DNA of 64,000 bases from Burkholderia sp. OK233 (GCF_900230185.1 NZ_OCSR01000002.1:3348001-3412000), one strand, 5' to 3'; positions 34,634 to 43,091 are shown, counted from the stretch's first letter. A program made the numbers and translations. The notes: a model not told the origin generated them from the letters alone.

Positions 34634-36601
34634 CTACGTCTCGACGACGTGACCCTGCCCGAGCATGGTCTGCAAATAGGCCGGGACGGCGCTTGCCCGC
34701 ATCGGCCTGCCGAACAGATAGCCCTGTAGCGCGCGAGCGCCTAGCGCCTTGACGACGTCGGCTTGCGACGACGTCTCGAGTCCTTCCACGATGCATTCAA
34801 GTCCGAGGTTTCTGCACAGATCGAGCACCGACTTGACGATCTTCTTCGACGCGCTATTGGAATCCACGTCGGTCATGAAGCTACGGTCGATCTTGATCGT
34901 ATCGAAGGGCAGGCGATGCACGTAGCTGAGGCTCGAATAACCGGTGCCGAAATCGTCGAGCGAGACACGGCAGCCGGCTTGCTTGATCATGGTCAGCGAG
35001 CAGTGGGCCTGCTCGAAATCGCGCGTGACCGCGGTTTCCGTGATCTCGAAGTTGACGTGATGCGCGGGCACGCCGCTGCCCAGCACGATATCGACCAGGC
35101 GGCGAGCGCGCGGCGAAGTCGAAATATCGATCGCGGAGAGATTGAACGACAGATAGAGATCGGACGGCCAGCGCGATACTTCCTCGAGCGCTTTGCGCAG
35201 CAGCACTTCAGTGACGCGCAGAATCAGGTCGGTACGCTCGGCAATCCGAATGAATTCCTCTGGCCTGACTGCGCCTAGCCGCGCGTTGTGCCATCGCCCG
35301 AGCGCCTCCATGCCGATGGGACGTTGTGTGAGCACATCGTAGATCGGTTGAAACTCGAGGAACAGCTCCGACTCCAGGTCTGCATGGCGGAGTTCCTGGG
35401 CGACGAGACTCGAGCGCCGGATCCGCGTCTCATGTTCCGTCGAGAAGATCACCGGCGTGCCGCGGCGGCCTTCCTTGCCGACGTACAAGGCGGCGTCGGC
35501 GCGTTCGAAAACCTGCTGGACTGTCGTGCCCGCTTCAGGAAACGCGGCCCAGCCGATCGTTCCGGTCAGTTCGGCGACGTTGCCGGCCACCCGATAAGGC
35601 TGGCTGAGCGCTTCGCAGATGCGCTCTCCCAACTCGACGAGCGTCTCGTTCGGCAGTTTGTGCTGGGCCAGCACGCCGAATTCGTCGCCGCCCAGGCGCG
35701 CGAAGAAGATGCCGGGTTCCGCGAGCGCCAGCAAGCGCACGCCGACTTCCTGCAGCACGAGGTCGCCGCTTGCATGTCCGTAGATATCGTTGACCTGTTT
35801 GAAGCCGTCGAGATCGATCAAGCCGACATTGAAGCCGCCACCCGCGCCGGGCGTCTGTTCCGATAGCGCGCGCAACGAGGCAAAGAAGCTGCGCCGGTTG
35901 GGCAGGTCGGTCAGGCTGTCGATGCTCGCGAGTCTGAAGTTGTCGTCGCTAAGTCTTTGCGTTTTCTGCTGGCTCACCTGCAATTCGCGCTGCGCATGCA
36001 CCACGCCGGCAAAGGTCCGGTAATACAACTCGATGATGAAGGCGAGTGCGAGGCCGACCAGGGTCATGTCGATGGCCATCGCGATGAAGACAGGAGAGCG
36101 CGTGGAAACCAGATACGTCGAAAAGCTCAGGATAACGATTGATAGCAGAAGCAGGGCGGCCGCCCGCAGATGCATCAGACAGAACACGCAGCCGACCAAT
36201 GTCGTCGCCATGTAAAACGCGACTTGGGCCTGCTCATAGGCTGAGCCGTAGGGAAACAGTAATAGTGACCAGCTGCTGAAGGCGACGGCGAAGATGCCCG
36301 CGAGCCAGATCAGCTTGCGCAGCTCGGGCACGGCCTTGTCGTGCGTCAGAGGCCGGTGCCGGATGCGCCACCAGCGCACGCAACGGATGATGCACAGCGC
36401 GCAGAGCGCCCCGGGGAAGTAGATGGACAACCACGCCGGCGCCGATCCCAGATGCGTGACAGCCACGGCCATCGTGTTGACGATGAGGATGAAATAAAGC
36501 AGCGGTATCTGGCGGCCGAATGCCTGAAGTTGCGAGCGCACGAGTTCCGGGTCGCCTTCCGCGACCGATAGCGCTTCCCTCAATCTGGCTAACCGAACCA
36601 T
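34634..36601 (-). CDS. Membrane GGDEF-EAL cyclic-di-GMP enzyme
   Basis: A 655-residue protein. The start at 36601 is chosen because AAGGA precedes it. The first 190 or so residues hold about six hydrophobic segments (an inner-membrane sensor region). A GGDEF domain with intact RLGGDEF follows at about 230-390. An EAL domain from about 410 retains MEALGRWH, NFEITETA, DDFGTGYSSL and IKIDRSF. Both catalytic sets look complete, so it may make or degrade c-di-GMP depending on the signal. No linked target gene indicates the output. Confidence 0.9.
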   Translation of the reverse strand: MVRLARLREALSVAEGDPELVRSQLQAFGRQIPLLYFILIVNTMAVAVTHLGSAPAWLSIYFPGALCALCIIRCVRWWRIRHRPLTHDKAVPELRKLIWLAGIFAVAFSSWSLLLFPYGSAYEQAQVAFYMATTLVGCVFCLMHLRAAALLLLSIVILSFSTYLVSTRSPVFIAMAIDMTLVGLALAFIIELYYRTFAGVVHAQRELQVSQQKTQRLSDDNFRLASIDSLTDLPNRRSFFASLRALSEQTPGAGGGFNVGLIDLDGFKQVNDIYGHASGDLVLQEVGVRLLALAEPGIFFARLGGDEFGVLAQHKLPNETLVELGERICEALSQPYRVAGNVAELTGTIGWAAFPEAGTTVQQVFERADAALYVGKEGRRGTPVIFSTEHETRIRRSSLVAQELRHADLESELFLEFQPIYDVLTQRPIGMEALGRWHNARLGAVRPEEFIRIAERTDLILRVTEVLLRKALEEVSRWPSDLYLSFNLSAIDISTSPRARRLVDIVLGSGVPAHHVNFEITETAVTRDFEQAHCSLTMIKQAGCRVSLDDFGTGYSSLSYVHRLPFDTIKIDRSFMTDVDSNSASKKIVKSVLDLCRNLGLECIVEGLETSSQADVVKALGARALQGYLFGRPMRASAVPAYLQTMLGQGHVVET

Positions 36602-37322
36602 GCCCGTCCTTGTAACGTTTGCGCCGCACACGCAGCTTTGTATATCGGCAACGTCGGCGAGACCTTGAGAGAATTCTCAGCGGAAATAAATCAGGCGTGT
36701 TGAGTGGGCGGTAAATACGCCCTGCGAGATTATCGGCGATGGGTCATTTGTGCCGCGTCAGCGTGCGTGAGGTCCGCTGATTCGCGGCGAGGAGACGTTG
36801 TATGACGTCCTTGTTTTCCAGCGGTGCAGGCAGTTCCAGTAGCGGAACCGCGTGAGTTTCCGCGCTACAGCGCCGCGCCGACCCGTATCGCTCACGCGAT
36901 ATCGCCGGCTGCCGCGGTCGCGTAAGACCATGCGGCGAGCACCACGCATGTTGCAATATGGCGAATTTTCATTGTTTTATTCTTCCCAGATTTTTATTGC
37001 TGAGCGTGGCGCGGTGCTGAATCGCGAATCTTTGCAATCCCCCATAACATAGTGAAAAAGCATGGCTGCAGCCGATTTACCGCCGCTAAATCACTGAAAT
37101 TGCAACGGATTGTGAAACGCCGTGGAGAGCTGTAAAGCGGGAGAAATACGTAAGCGCGCGATTCTTATAGCACTTTGGGACAAAAAAACGTCAAATTGCC
37201 GCTGGGCGGGCGATACAAGGCTTACATCCAAGGTTTGCGCGAATGCGCGCCTATGCGTTAGTGTGTCGGTCCCGGCGCAACAGATGTGGCGCCGGTTCCA
37301 TGATTACCATACGGGAAGTGCT
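36602..37322. other. Intergenic region of 0.7 kb with AT-rich section, no supported gene
   Basis: Between the GGDEF-EAL gene and the HU gene there are only short frames with no family features. The central part (about 36950-37200) is richer in A and T than the surroundings. The HU promoter should be in the last 200 bp. No terminator with a T-run was recognised. Confidence 0.4.
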
Positions 37323-37601
37323 ATGAACAAACAGGAACTGATTGATGCAGTCGCCGCAGCGACGGGCGAAAGCAAAGCGGCCACCGGCCAAACTATCGAC
37401 GCTATCGTCGAAGCGGTGACCAAAGCCGTGGTGGGTGGTGATACGGTGCAACTGGTCGGTTTCGGTTCTTTCTCGACCGGCGCGCGCGCAGCACGCGTGG
37501 GTCGCAATCCGTCGACCGGTGCCGAGATCCAGATCGCCGCAGCCAAGACGGTGAAGTTCACCGCCGGCAAGGCATTCAAGGAAGCCGTCAACGCGTCGTA
37601 A
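37323..37601 (+). CDS. HU-family nucleoid-associated protein
   Basis: A 92-residue protein of the usual HU length, starting MNKQELIDAVAAATGESKAA. The DNA-binding arm contains GRNPSTGAEIQIAAAKTVKF and the family end FTAGKAFKEAVN. It bends and compacts DNA as a dimer. The gene stands alone after a long non-coding stretch. Its arm has Ala residues where HU proteins often carry Lys (AAAKTVKF), a small variation. Confidence 0.93.
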   Translation: MNKQELIDAVAAATGESKAATGQTIDAIVEAVTKAVVGGDTVQLVGFGSFSTGARAARVGRNPSTGAEIQIAAAKTVKFTAGKAFKEAVNAS

Positions 37602-37854
37602 TGCAACGCGCCTTGCGCTGGAGCATCCACGCGCGCTGCTTTAGTGCGCGGCGCCTGATGCAACGGGCGTGAGGAAACACGCGCTGCCCAACACCGGTGA
37701 GGGTGTTAAATCGGTGGCTGGTGCGGCGCGTGCGGTGCTTATGATGCTGTTGTTTGCTTCACGATTGCGTCATGCACGCTCGCGTTCCAGCCGTTAATGA
37801 TGCTCATTGGACGGTTACTGGATGCGCGAGATCGTGCAGGCCGCGTCGGCGGGT

Positions 37855-38973
37855 TCAGCCCGCGCGTCGTTTCCGGGTCGCTTCGGCCAGCGTCTCGAGC
37901 GCCGGTTCGGTTTGCGCCCAGCTCACGCAGGCGTCCGTAATCGATACGCCGTAACGCAGCGGCACACCGGTCTTCAGATCCTGACGACCTTCTTCAAGAT
38001 GACTTTCGAGCATGACGCCGAGAATGCGGCGCTCGCGCTGCGAGAGTTGTTGCGCCAGATCCTGCACTACATCCAGTTGACGCAAATGCGATTTGCCTGA
38101 GTTCGCATGCGAACAATCGATCATGACCTGCTCGCGCAGGCCTGCCGATTTGAGCACTGCGCAGGTTGCATCGACGGACGCGCTGTCGTAATTCGGACCT
38201 TTCTTGCCGCCGCGCAAGATCACGTGCGCGTCGTCATTGCCACGCGTCTCGAAGATCGCGGCCATACCCATCTTGGTCATACCCATGAACGCATGGCTTG
38301 CGTGCGCCGCAACGATGGCGTCCGCAGCGATCTGCACGCCGCCGTCCGTGCCGTTCTTGAAGCCGATCGGGCAGCTCAGCCCTGACGCAAGCTGCCGATG
38401 ACTCTGGCTCTCCGTCGTGCGCGCGCCGATCGCACCCCACGCGACCAGATCCGCGATGTATTGCGGGCTGAGCAAGTCGAGAAATTCGGTGGCCGTGGGC
38501 AAGCCGAGACCGTTGATGTCGAGCAGCAGTTGCCGTGCGAGACGCAGCCCCTCGTTGATGCGGAAGCTGCCGTCGAGACGCGGGTCGTTGATATAGCCTT
38601 TCCAGCCTACTGTTGTGCGCGGCTTCTCGAAGTACACCCGCATGACGATCAGCAGATCGTCCTTGTAGGTCTGCGTCGCGACCTTGAGCTTGCGCGCGTA
38701 TTCGATTGCCTGGTCGTGGTCGTGAATCGAACACGGGCCGACGATCAGCACGAGCCGGTCGTCACGGCCGTGCAGAACATCGGCGATTTCCGCGCGGGTT
38801 TTCTCGACGAGCGTTTGCACCGAAGGCGGCACAGGCAATTCGTCCTGCAGCAAGGCAGGGGAAATCAGCGGACGTACCGCGCCGATGCGAACGTCGTCGA
38901 TGCGCGTGGTGTCCTGGGTGGCGTCGGCCGAGCCGACTTCCTGATCGTGCAAAGGATTGTCGATGGCGCTCAA
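37855..38973 (-). CDS. aroG: 3-deoxy-7-phosphoheptulonate synthase, class I (AroF/G/H type)
   Basis: A 372-residue enzyme that condenses phosphoenolpyruvate and erythrose 4-phosphate, the first step of aromatic amino acid synthesis. Landmarks are VGPCSIHDHDQAIEYA (metal Cys), YFEKPRTTVGWKG, GARTTESQSHRQ, GFKNGTDGG, the metal His in MIDCSHANSGK, and the metal Glu in GVMLESHLEEGRQ. It is transcribed alone. Feedback specificity (Phe, Tyr or Trp) cannot be settled by eye. Confidence 0.92.
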   Translation of the reverse strand: MSAIDNPLHDQEVGSADATQDTTRIDDVRIGAVRPLISPALLQDELPVPPSVQTLVEKTRAEIADVLHGRDDRLVLIVGPCSIHDHDQAIEYARKLKVATQTYKDDLLIVMRVYFEKPRTTVGWKGYINDPRLDGSFRINEGLRLARQLLLDINGLGLPTATEFLDLLSPQYIADLVAWGAIGARTTESQSHRQLASGLSCPIGFKNGTDGGVQIAADAIVAAHASHAFMGMTKMGMAAIFETRGNDDAHVILRGGKKGPNYDSASVDATCAVLKSAGLREQVMIDCSHANSGKSHLRQLDVVQDLAQQLSQRERRILGVMLESHLEEGRQDLKTGVPLRYGVSITDACVSWAQTEPALETLAEATRKRRAG

Positions 38974-39085
38974 AATAGTCTCCCGGACCTTGGGTTGAGA
39001 TGGCCTTGCGGCCTGAATGGGTGAGTGTCGGTGCGTTGTTTCGCTGCCGGGATTATGACACTCGCGCGTGCGGGCCGGATGACCG

Positions 39086-39892
39086 TTATTCGAGGCGCTT
39101 GATCAGCGCCATGGCGGCGGCCGGATTGCGTTCCTTGAAGCCGCTGATGACGTAGAGGTAGACGTCGAGCGCCGCGGTTTTTGCGGGGGCCGCTGCGGAT
39201 GTTTCGAGGTCGTCGGGTGTCGTGCCCGCGGCAAGTTGGCGGGCGCGTTCGACCCAGGCGTCCAGGGCCTTGGTCGAATAGCCTTTGGCTTCCTTGTCGC
39301 TTGTACCCATGATGCGGGCGTAGACGAATGGCGCGGTGATATCGGCGATTTGCGGGTAGTCGCTGTCGGCTGCCAGCACGATGGCGACTTTGTACTTTCT
39401 GGCTAGCGCGATGAATTCGGGGGTCTTGAAGGTGTCATTACGGACTTCGATGGCGTGCCTTAGCTTTTGGCCTTCGATGCTCGCGGGCAGCAGTTTCAGG
39501 AAGGCCTCGAAGTCTTCCGGGTCGAACTTTTTGGTAGTGGCGAATTGCCAGTTGATCGGGCCTAGCTTCTGTTTTAACAGTAGCACGCCGCTGGCGAAGA
39601 AGCGTTCGATGGTTTCGTTGGCGTCCGCCAGGACTTTTCGGTTTGTTGCGTAGCGGGGGGCTTTGAGCGAGAAGACGAAATCTTCGGGGGTTTCCTGATA
39701 CCACTTTTCGTAGCTTGCCGGTTTTTGCAAGCCGTAGAAGGTGCCGTTGATTTCTATCGATGTGAGATTATGGCTCGCGTGTTGGAGTTCGCGGCTTTGT
39801 GTCAGATCTGACGGGTAGAACGTTCCTCGCCACGGCGCGTAGGTCCAGCCGCCTATGCCGATTCGGATTTTGCCGGGTTTCGGGGATGGCAT
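39086..39892 (-). CDS. DUF72 family protein
   Basis: A 268-residue protein with the DUF72 pattern: GIGGWTYAPWRGTFYPSDL at the N-terminus, ASHNLTSIEINGTFY, FVFSLKAPRYATN and HAIEVRNDTF. The fold is a TIM barrel; the family's function is not established. The start at 39892 gives the conserved N-terminus after a GAGG sequence. It is followed upstream on the same strand by the dispersed repeat, whose first bases lie about 55 bp before the start. Confidence 0.87.
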   Translation of the reverse strand: MPSPKPGKIRIGIGGWTYAPWRGTFYPSDLTQSRELQHASHNLTSIEINGTFYGLQKPASYEKWYQETPEDFVFSLKAPRYATNRKVLADANETIERFFASGVLLLKQKLGPINWQFATTKKFDPEDFEAFLKLLPASIEGQKLRHAIEVRNDTFKTPEFIALARKYKVAIVLAADSDYPQIADITAPFVYARIMGTSDKEAKGYSTKALDAWVERARQLAAGTTPDDLETSAAAPAKTAALDVYLYVISGFKERNPAAAMALIKRLE

Positions 39893-39947
39893 TTTTTTGG
39901 AGCCTCTTGGGTTGGTGGCTTCGCCGGGAGAGGTAGGGTAGCGCATT

Positions 39948-40223
39948 TCGGGGTTTTTGCCTGCGCGGCGCTTTTGTCCGTGATCTTAGTGCGTTGGCCT
40001 TTCCTTGTTCTGGCTTTGGTGCATTTCCTTGCGTTGTTAGTGGTCTATTAGCGTTGCCCCTGTGCGGGGCGGCACCTACTTTTCTTTGCATGCCGCAAAG
40101 AAAAGTAGGCAAAAGAAAGCGGCTCAAACCGCCAATGCTAAGTGGGTCCCGTGGTCTGCTACGGGTAGTGGTGCATCTGGAATCCGTGTTCTCGCACACT
40201 CCGCGTTAGTGACAAAGGAGTCA
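39948..40223 (-). repeat. Dispersed palindromic repeat, intact copy A
   Basis: About 276 bp that align with a second, inverted copy (B) made of 40534-40655 plus 41920-42060. Shared blocks include the CAACGCTAATAGACCACTAA segment, GGTGCCGCCCCGCACAGGGG, the central hairpin and the AACACGGATTCCAGATGCAC block. It contains no convincing gene and sits between DUF72 and the IS110 region. Because it is uninterrupted, it shows the sequence of the IS110 target before insertion. Confidence 0.8.
40075..40109 (-). repeat. 15-bp perfect hairpin at the centre of repeat copy A
   Basis: CCTACTTTTCTTTGC (40075-40089) pairs perfectly with GCAAAGAAAAGTAGG (40095-40109) around an ATGCC loop. One arm, read on the minus strand as TTGCCTACTTTTCT, is the equivalent of the site into which the IS110 element has inserted in copy B. 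Confidence 0.85.
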
Positions 40224-40533
40224 TCAGCTCCCACTCCGCACTACGTGCGTCGCGGATGGGTCTGCATGGGAAACCAGGGGCTTCGGTTGAGGTCCGTGAG
40301 GGCCATCGGCTTCGCCTCGGCGACAGGCCTCCGCACTCACCCGGAAACCCCCACTTCAAATGATTTGTCTGTGTGCTGCAATGACGATCACAGTTGCAGT
40401 TGCGACTGCGGGTCCAATCACAATCGCGGTGGCGGTGCAATGACGAGCCACGGTTCGGTGGGGAGGCGTGGGCGTTAAAACGTAGCGGGGGGGGTATGAA
40501 CTACTCTTCGGCGCGCGCAGCGCCGCCGGAAGA
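40224..40533. other. Spacer between repeat copies, no supported gene
   Basis: About 310 bp between copy A and the left half of copy B. Short frames exist but none has family features. A G-run occurs near 40488-40495. No function seen. Confidence 0.35.
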
Positions 40534-40655
40534 ATGACGCCCTTGTCACTGGCGTATGCAGGGGCACGAACACGGATTCCAGATGCACCACTACCCGTAG
40601 CAGACCACGGGACCCACTTAGCATTGGCGGTTTGAGCTGCTTTCTCTTGCCCACT
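40534..40655 (+). repeat. Left half of repeat copy B, split by the IS110 element
   Basis: Matches copy A in inverted orientation, from the TGAC at its outer end through GGATTCCAGATGCACCACTA and CCCACTTAGCATTGGCGGTT, then TTTCTCTTGCCCACT. The match stops at the CT of 40654-40655. The rest of the repeat resumes 1.26 kb later at 41920. Confidence 0.8.
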
Positions 40656-40833
40656 TGTATATTCCCTCCTGTGGCGCCGCCCCGATCAGGTACCGCCACA
40701 TGGACAGTCAGCTCGTCTGCCTACAGGGCTCCGAGCCCGCAGAGAAGCCTGAGCGACTGTCCTTTTCATCCTCTTAACCCGAACAGTTGACTGAGCCTCG
40801 AGCTCGTATTTTCCTGCAAGTATGGGTACCGTG
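40656..40833 (+). ncRNA. Candidate IS110 bridge RNA in the non-coding left end
   Basis: The leader can fold into three hairpins. P1: TGTGGCG (40670-40676) with CGCCACA (40694-40700). P2: GGACAGTC (40702-40709) with GACTGTCC (40755-40762), then GCTC/GAGC and an apical GGGCT/AGCCC. P3: ACCC (40777-40780) with GGGT (40824-40827) and apical GAGC/GCTC. In P2, TGCCTAC (40718-40724) equals the left target (TGCCCAC here, a wobble-compatible change; TGCCTAC in copy A). AGAGAAG (40741-40747) is complementary to the right target CTTCTCT including the CT core. In P3, ACAGTTG (40783-40789) resembles the right end ACGGTTG, and TGCAAG (40815-40820) can pair with the left end CTTGTA with one G-T wobble. The layout matches target and donor loops of IS110 bridge RNAs such as that of IS621. 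Confidence 0.7.
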
Positions 40834-41781
40834 ATGAACCAGATTTCCTCTTCCGTTTATATCGGCATCGACGTTAGCGGTAGCACCCTCGACGTTGCCA
40901 TCCACGACACCACCGAGCATTTCAGTGTCGACAATGAAACCGCTGCCATCGACCAGCTGGTCCAGCGTCTGATCGCGCTGGGCCCCACCCTGATTGTCAT
41001 GGAGGCCACCGGCAAGCTCGAGCTCGCCGTGCTCAGGGCACTCTGTGAGGCCGGCCTGCCCGCTGTCGCGGTTAATCCCCGGCAGGTGCGCGACTTTGCC
41101 AAAGCCACCGGCAAACGGGCGAAGACAGACCGCATCGACGCGTTCGTCATTGCCCATTTCGCCGCCGTCATCAAACCCGTCGTGCGTCCGCTCAACGATG
41201 TGCAGACCGAGCAGCTGCAAGCGCTGCTGCTGCGCCGTGCCCAGCTCATCGACATGCTCGTGGCCGAGAAGGCCCGCCTGGAGCGCGCACACGCCGCGGC
41301 GAAGGAAAGCCTGAATGACCACATCAAATGGCTCAAACAGCAGCTCACCGTCGCGGACAAGGACATCGATTCGTTCATGCGCTCTTCGTCCGCCTGGCGC
41401 CAGAAGGAGAATCTGCTGCGCTCGGTGCCCGGTATCGGCCCCGGTGCCGCGGCTACGCTGATCGCCTTCATGCCCCAGCTCGGCTCGCTGAACCGCCGCG
41501 AGATCGCCGCACTTACCGGCGTCGCGCCGTTCAATTGCGACAGCGGCAAGCACACCGGCAAGCGTCGCATTCACGGCGGTCGTGCCATCGTGCGGCGCGC
41601 GCTTTACATGGCCTGCATACCTGCGCTGCGCTTTAATCCGGTAATCAGGGCCTTTTACGACCGTCTGCGCAAGGCTGGCAAACCGTTCAAGGTGGCCATG
41701 ACCGCGTGCATTCGCAAGCTCATCGTGACGCTTAACGCCATGGTCCATAACTCAACACCCTGGAACGCATCGACGAATTAA
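40834..41781 (+). CDS. IS110-family recombinase (DEDD/RuvC-like plus Tnp_20)
   Basis: A 315-residue recombinase starting MNQISSSVYIG; an in-frame ATG at 40822 lies inside the predicted RNA fold and is less likely. The RuvC-like acidic residues are in YIGIDVSGSTLDVA, LIVMEATGKLEL and KRAKTDRIDAFVIA. A coiled-coil linker spans about residues 125-190. The C-terminal Tnp_20 domain has SVPGIGPGAAATLIAFMP, and the region of the catalytic serine is NCDSGKHTGKRR. It appears intact with no frameshift, so the element may still be active. Confidence 0.92.
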   Translation: MNQISSSVYIGIDVSGSTLDVAIHDTTEHFSVDNETAAIDQLVQRLIALGPTLIVMEATGKLELAVLRALCEAGLPAVAVNPRQVRDFAKATGKRAKTDRIDAFVIAHFAAVIKPVVRPLNDVQTEQLQALLLRRAQLIDMLVAEKARLERAHAAAKESLNDHIKWLKQQLTVADKDIDSFMRSSSAWRQKENLLRSVPGIGPGAAATLIAFMPQLGSLNRREIAALTGVAPFNCDSGKHTGKRRIHGGRAIVRRALYMACIPALRFNPVIRAFYDRLRKAGKPFKVAMTACIRKLIVTLNAMVHNSTPWNASTN

Positions 41782-41919
41782 CCGGCGGTATAGCTTTGCC
41801 TGGATGCTGTGCATGAACGCGATCATTCGCGTGGCCTGCGCTCGCCTGTACCCAACGGGAAAGTCGCGCTGAGATCCAGCGCTCCGGGAAAGCTTCCCGC
41901 TTGACTTCCAATACGGTTG

Positions 41920-42060
41920 CTTCTCTTTGCAGCCGGCAAAGAGAAGTAGGTGCCGCCCCGCACAGGGGCAACGCTAATAGACCACTAACAATTCAAGGAA
42001 AGGCCAAAGCCCCAAGAACACTGACAGCAAGCGCCGCGCGGGCAAAAACCCCAAAAACCG
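41920..42060 (+). repeat. Right half of repeat copy B
   Basis: Resumes the repeat with CTTCTCTTTGC, a loop AGCCG and GCAAAGAGAAGTAGG, followed by GGTGCCGCCCCGCACAGGGG and CAACGCTAATAGACCACTAA, as in copy A inverted. Joining it to 40534-40655 restores a hairpin with one mismatch in 15. It abuts the TetR gene stop at 42067. Confidence 0.8.
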
Positions 42061-42066
42061 AAACCA

Positions 42067-42810
42067 CTACCCACCGCGAGGTGCCCCCTTCTCACTCCGA
42101 GCCGCCTCCTCAAACCGCCGGTTAGCCTCAACCACCTCAGCCCTGAACTGCTGCAAAGCACTAACTTCCAAATCCGGCGGCATCAAAGCCGCCCACAACA
42201 CATCGATTAACTGACCCGCGGTAGCGTCAATATCGATATGCCGATTAGCCAGCGTAGCGTCCCACAACACATGTTCCATCGGCCCAAACACCATCGACCG
42301 CAACAACCTCAACGGCATATCATCCCGAATCTGCCCGGTCTCCTGACCCTGCGCCAACACCCGCATCAACGGTGCTGTATACCGCCGCTGCAATTCGGTC
42401 AGCGCCTCACTCAATTCATGATGCCGAGCCCGCCCCTCGGACAACACCAAAGCACACAGGTCCGTGCCATTCACCAGCATCAACCGCAAATGCGTCCGCA
42501 CAATAAAAGCAAACTGCTGCCGCACACTGCCATCACGCGGCAGCCCGGACTCGATCGCTTCAATGATCTCGTCGTACCAGTCGCCAATCACCCGCGCGCA
42601 TAACTCGCGCTTGCCGCGGAAATAACTGAATACGGTCGCCTCGGAAATCCCCAGGCGCTGCGCAATCTCCGCCGTCGTCGCGCGCTCGTAGCCCTTCTCG
42701 GAAAACACGTCGCGGCCCGCCTGCAATATCTCCCTCACGCGCTGCTGAGACTTGCGCCCGGCCGGCTGGCGGCGCGAGGCAGGTAACTCAGCCTTCATGG
42801 CAACCGTCAT
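42067..42810 (-). CDS. TetR-family regulator of the liu operon (LiuQ-like)
   Basis: A 247-residue regulator, or 243 from ATG 42798. The helix-turn-helix at about residues 20-65 reads VFSEKGYERATTAEIAQRLG, then SEATVFSYFRGKRELCA. The remainder is a helical ligand-binding domain. It diverges from the leucine-degradation operon across a 281-bp control region, and TetR-type LiuQ regulators are known for this pathway in beta-proteobacteria. It probably represses liuABCD until a pathway acyl-CoA binds. It ends 6 bp from the repeat that hosts the IS110 element. Confidence 0.82.
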   Translation of the reverse strand: MTVAMKAELPASRRQPAGRKSQQRVREILQAGRDVFSEKGYERATTAEIAQRLGISEATVFSYFRGKRELCARVIGDWYDEIIEAIESGLPRDGSVRQQFAFIVRTHLRLMLVNGTDLCALVLSEGRARHHELSEALTELQRRYTAPLMRVLAQGQETGQIRDDMPLRLLRSMVFGPMEHVLWDATLANRHIDIDATAGQLIDVLWAALMPPDLEVSALQQFRAEVVEANRRFEEAARSEKGAPRGG

Positions 42811-42924
42811 ATGAGTCCAGTTCAGATTTGTGAGGCCAATTGCCTCGAAGACACCGATCCCATCACTGTATAGCGGCTCCAGACGCATGCCAACCGGTTT
42901 CTGAGTGATACTCAAAAATACCAC

Positions 42925-42953
42925 TTGACGCTTACGTAAATCTGGCGTGAAAT
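42925..42953 (+). promoter_or_regulatory. Candidate liuA promoter with a TTACGTAA palindrome in its spacer
   Basis: TTGACG (42925-42930) matches the -35 consensus at five of six positions. A 17-nt spacer leads to TGAAAT (42948-42953), a partial -10 box. Within the spacer lies the 8-bp palindrome TTACGTAA (42932-42939), placed where a repressor would block the polymerase. Transcription would give a leader of about 130 nt before liuA. Confidence 0.5.
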
Positions 42954-43091
42954 GCGCCTTGAACGTTTCGCGCCTCGTGCGGGGCGGCAAGGGCGGCCCA
43001 TAAGGCCGCCGCCGTACGCTGAGCCGCACTCAGACGGGCCGGCGCCCACCCAGGCTAACCCGGTCCGCCAATGAACTCTGGAGACACTGCA

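Larger units (their letters stand above)
40656..41921 (+). mobile_element. IS110-family insertion sequence, complete, inserted in repeat copy B
   Basis: The boundaries come from alignment of the two flanks with intact copy A: homology stops after CCCACT (40655) and resumes at CTTCTCTTTGC (41920). A CT dinucleotide is present at both junctions (40654-40655 and 41920-41921), as expected for the core of IS110 recombination, with no longer target duplication or terminal inverted repeats. The element is 1,266 bp. It has a 178-bp non-coding left end, one recombinase gene and a roughly 140-bp right end. A long left leader places it with the IS110 group rather than IS1111. Confidence 0.85.

Noticed and set aside
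34634..36601. Degenerate c-di-GMP domain
   Set aside because: Both GGDEF and EAL active-site motifs are complete by eye.
36744..36956. Small gene before the HU gene
   Set aside because: 70 codons without start signal or family features; overlapping frames on both strands suggest chance.
40062..40478. 138-codon frame across repeat copy A
   Set aside because: Runs through a palindromic repeat and spacer; no start signal and no family features, so treated as non-coding.
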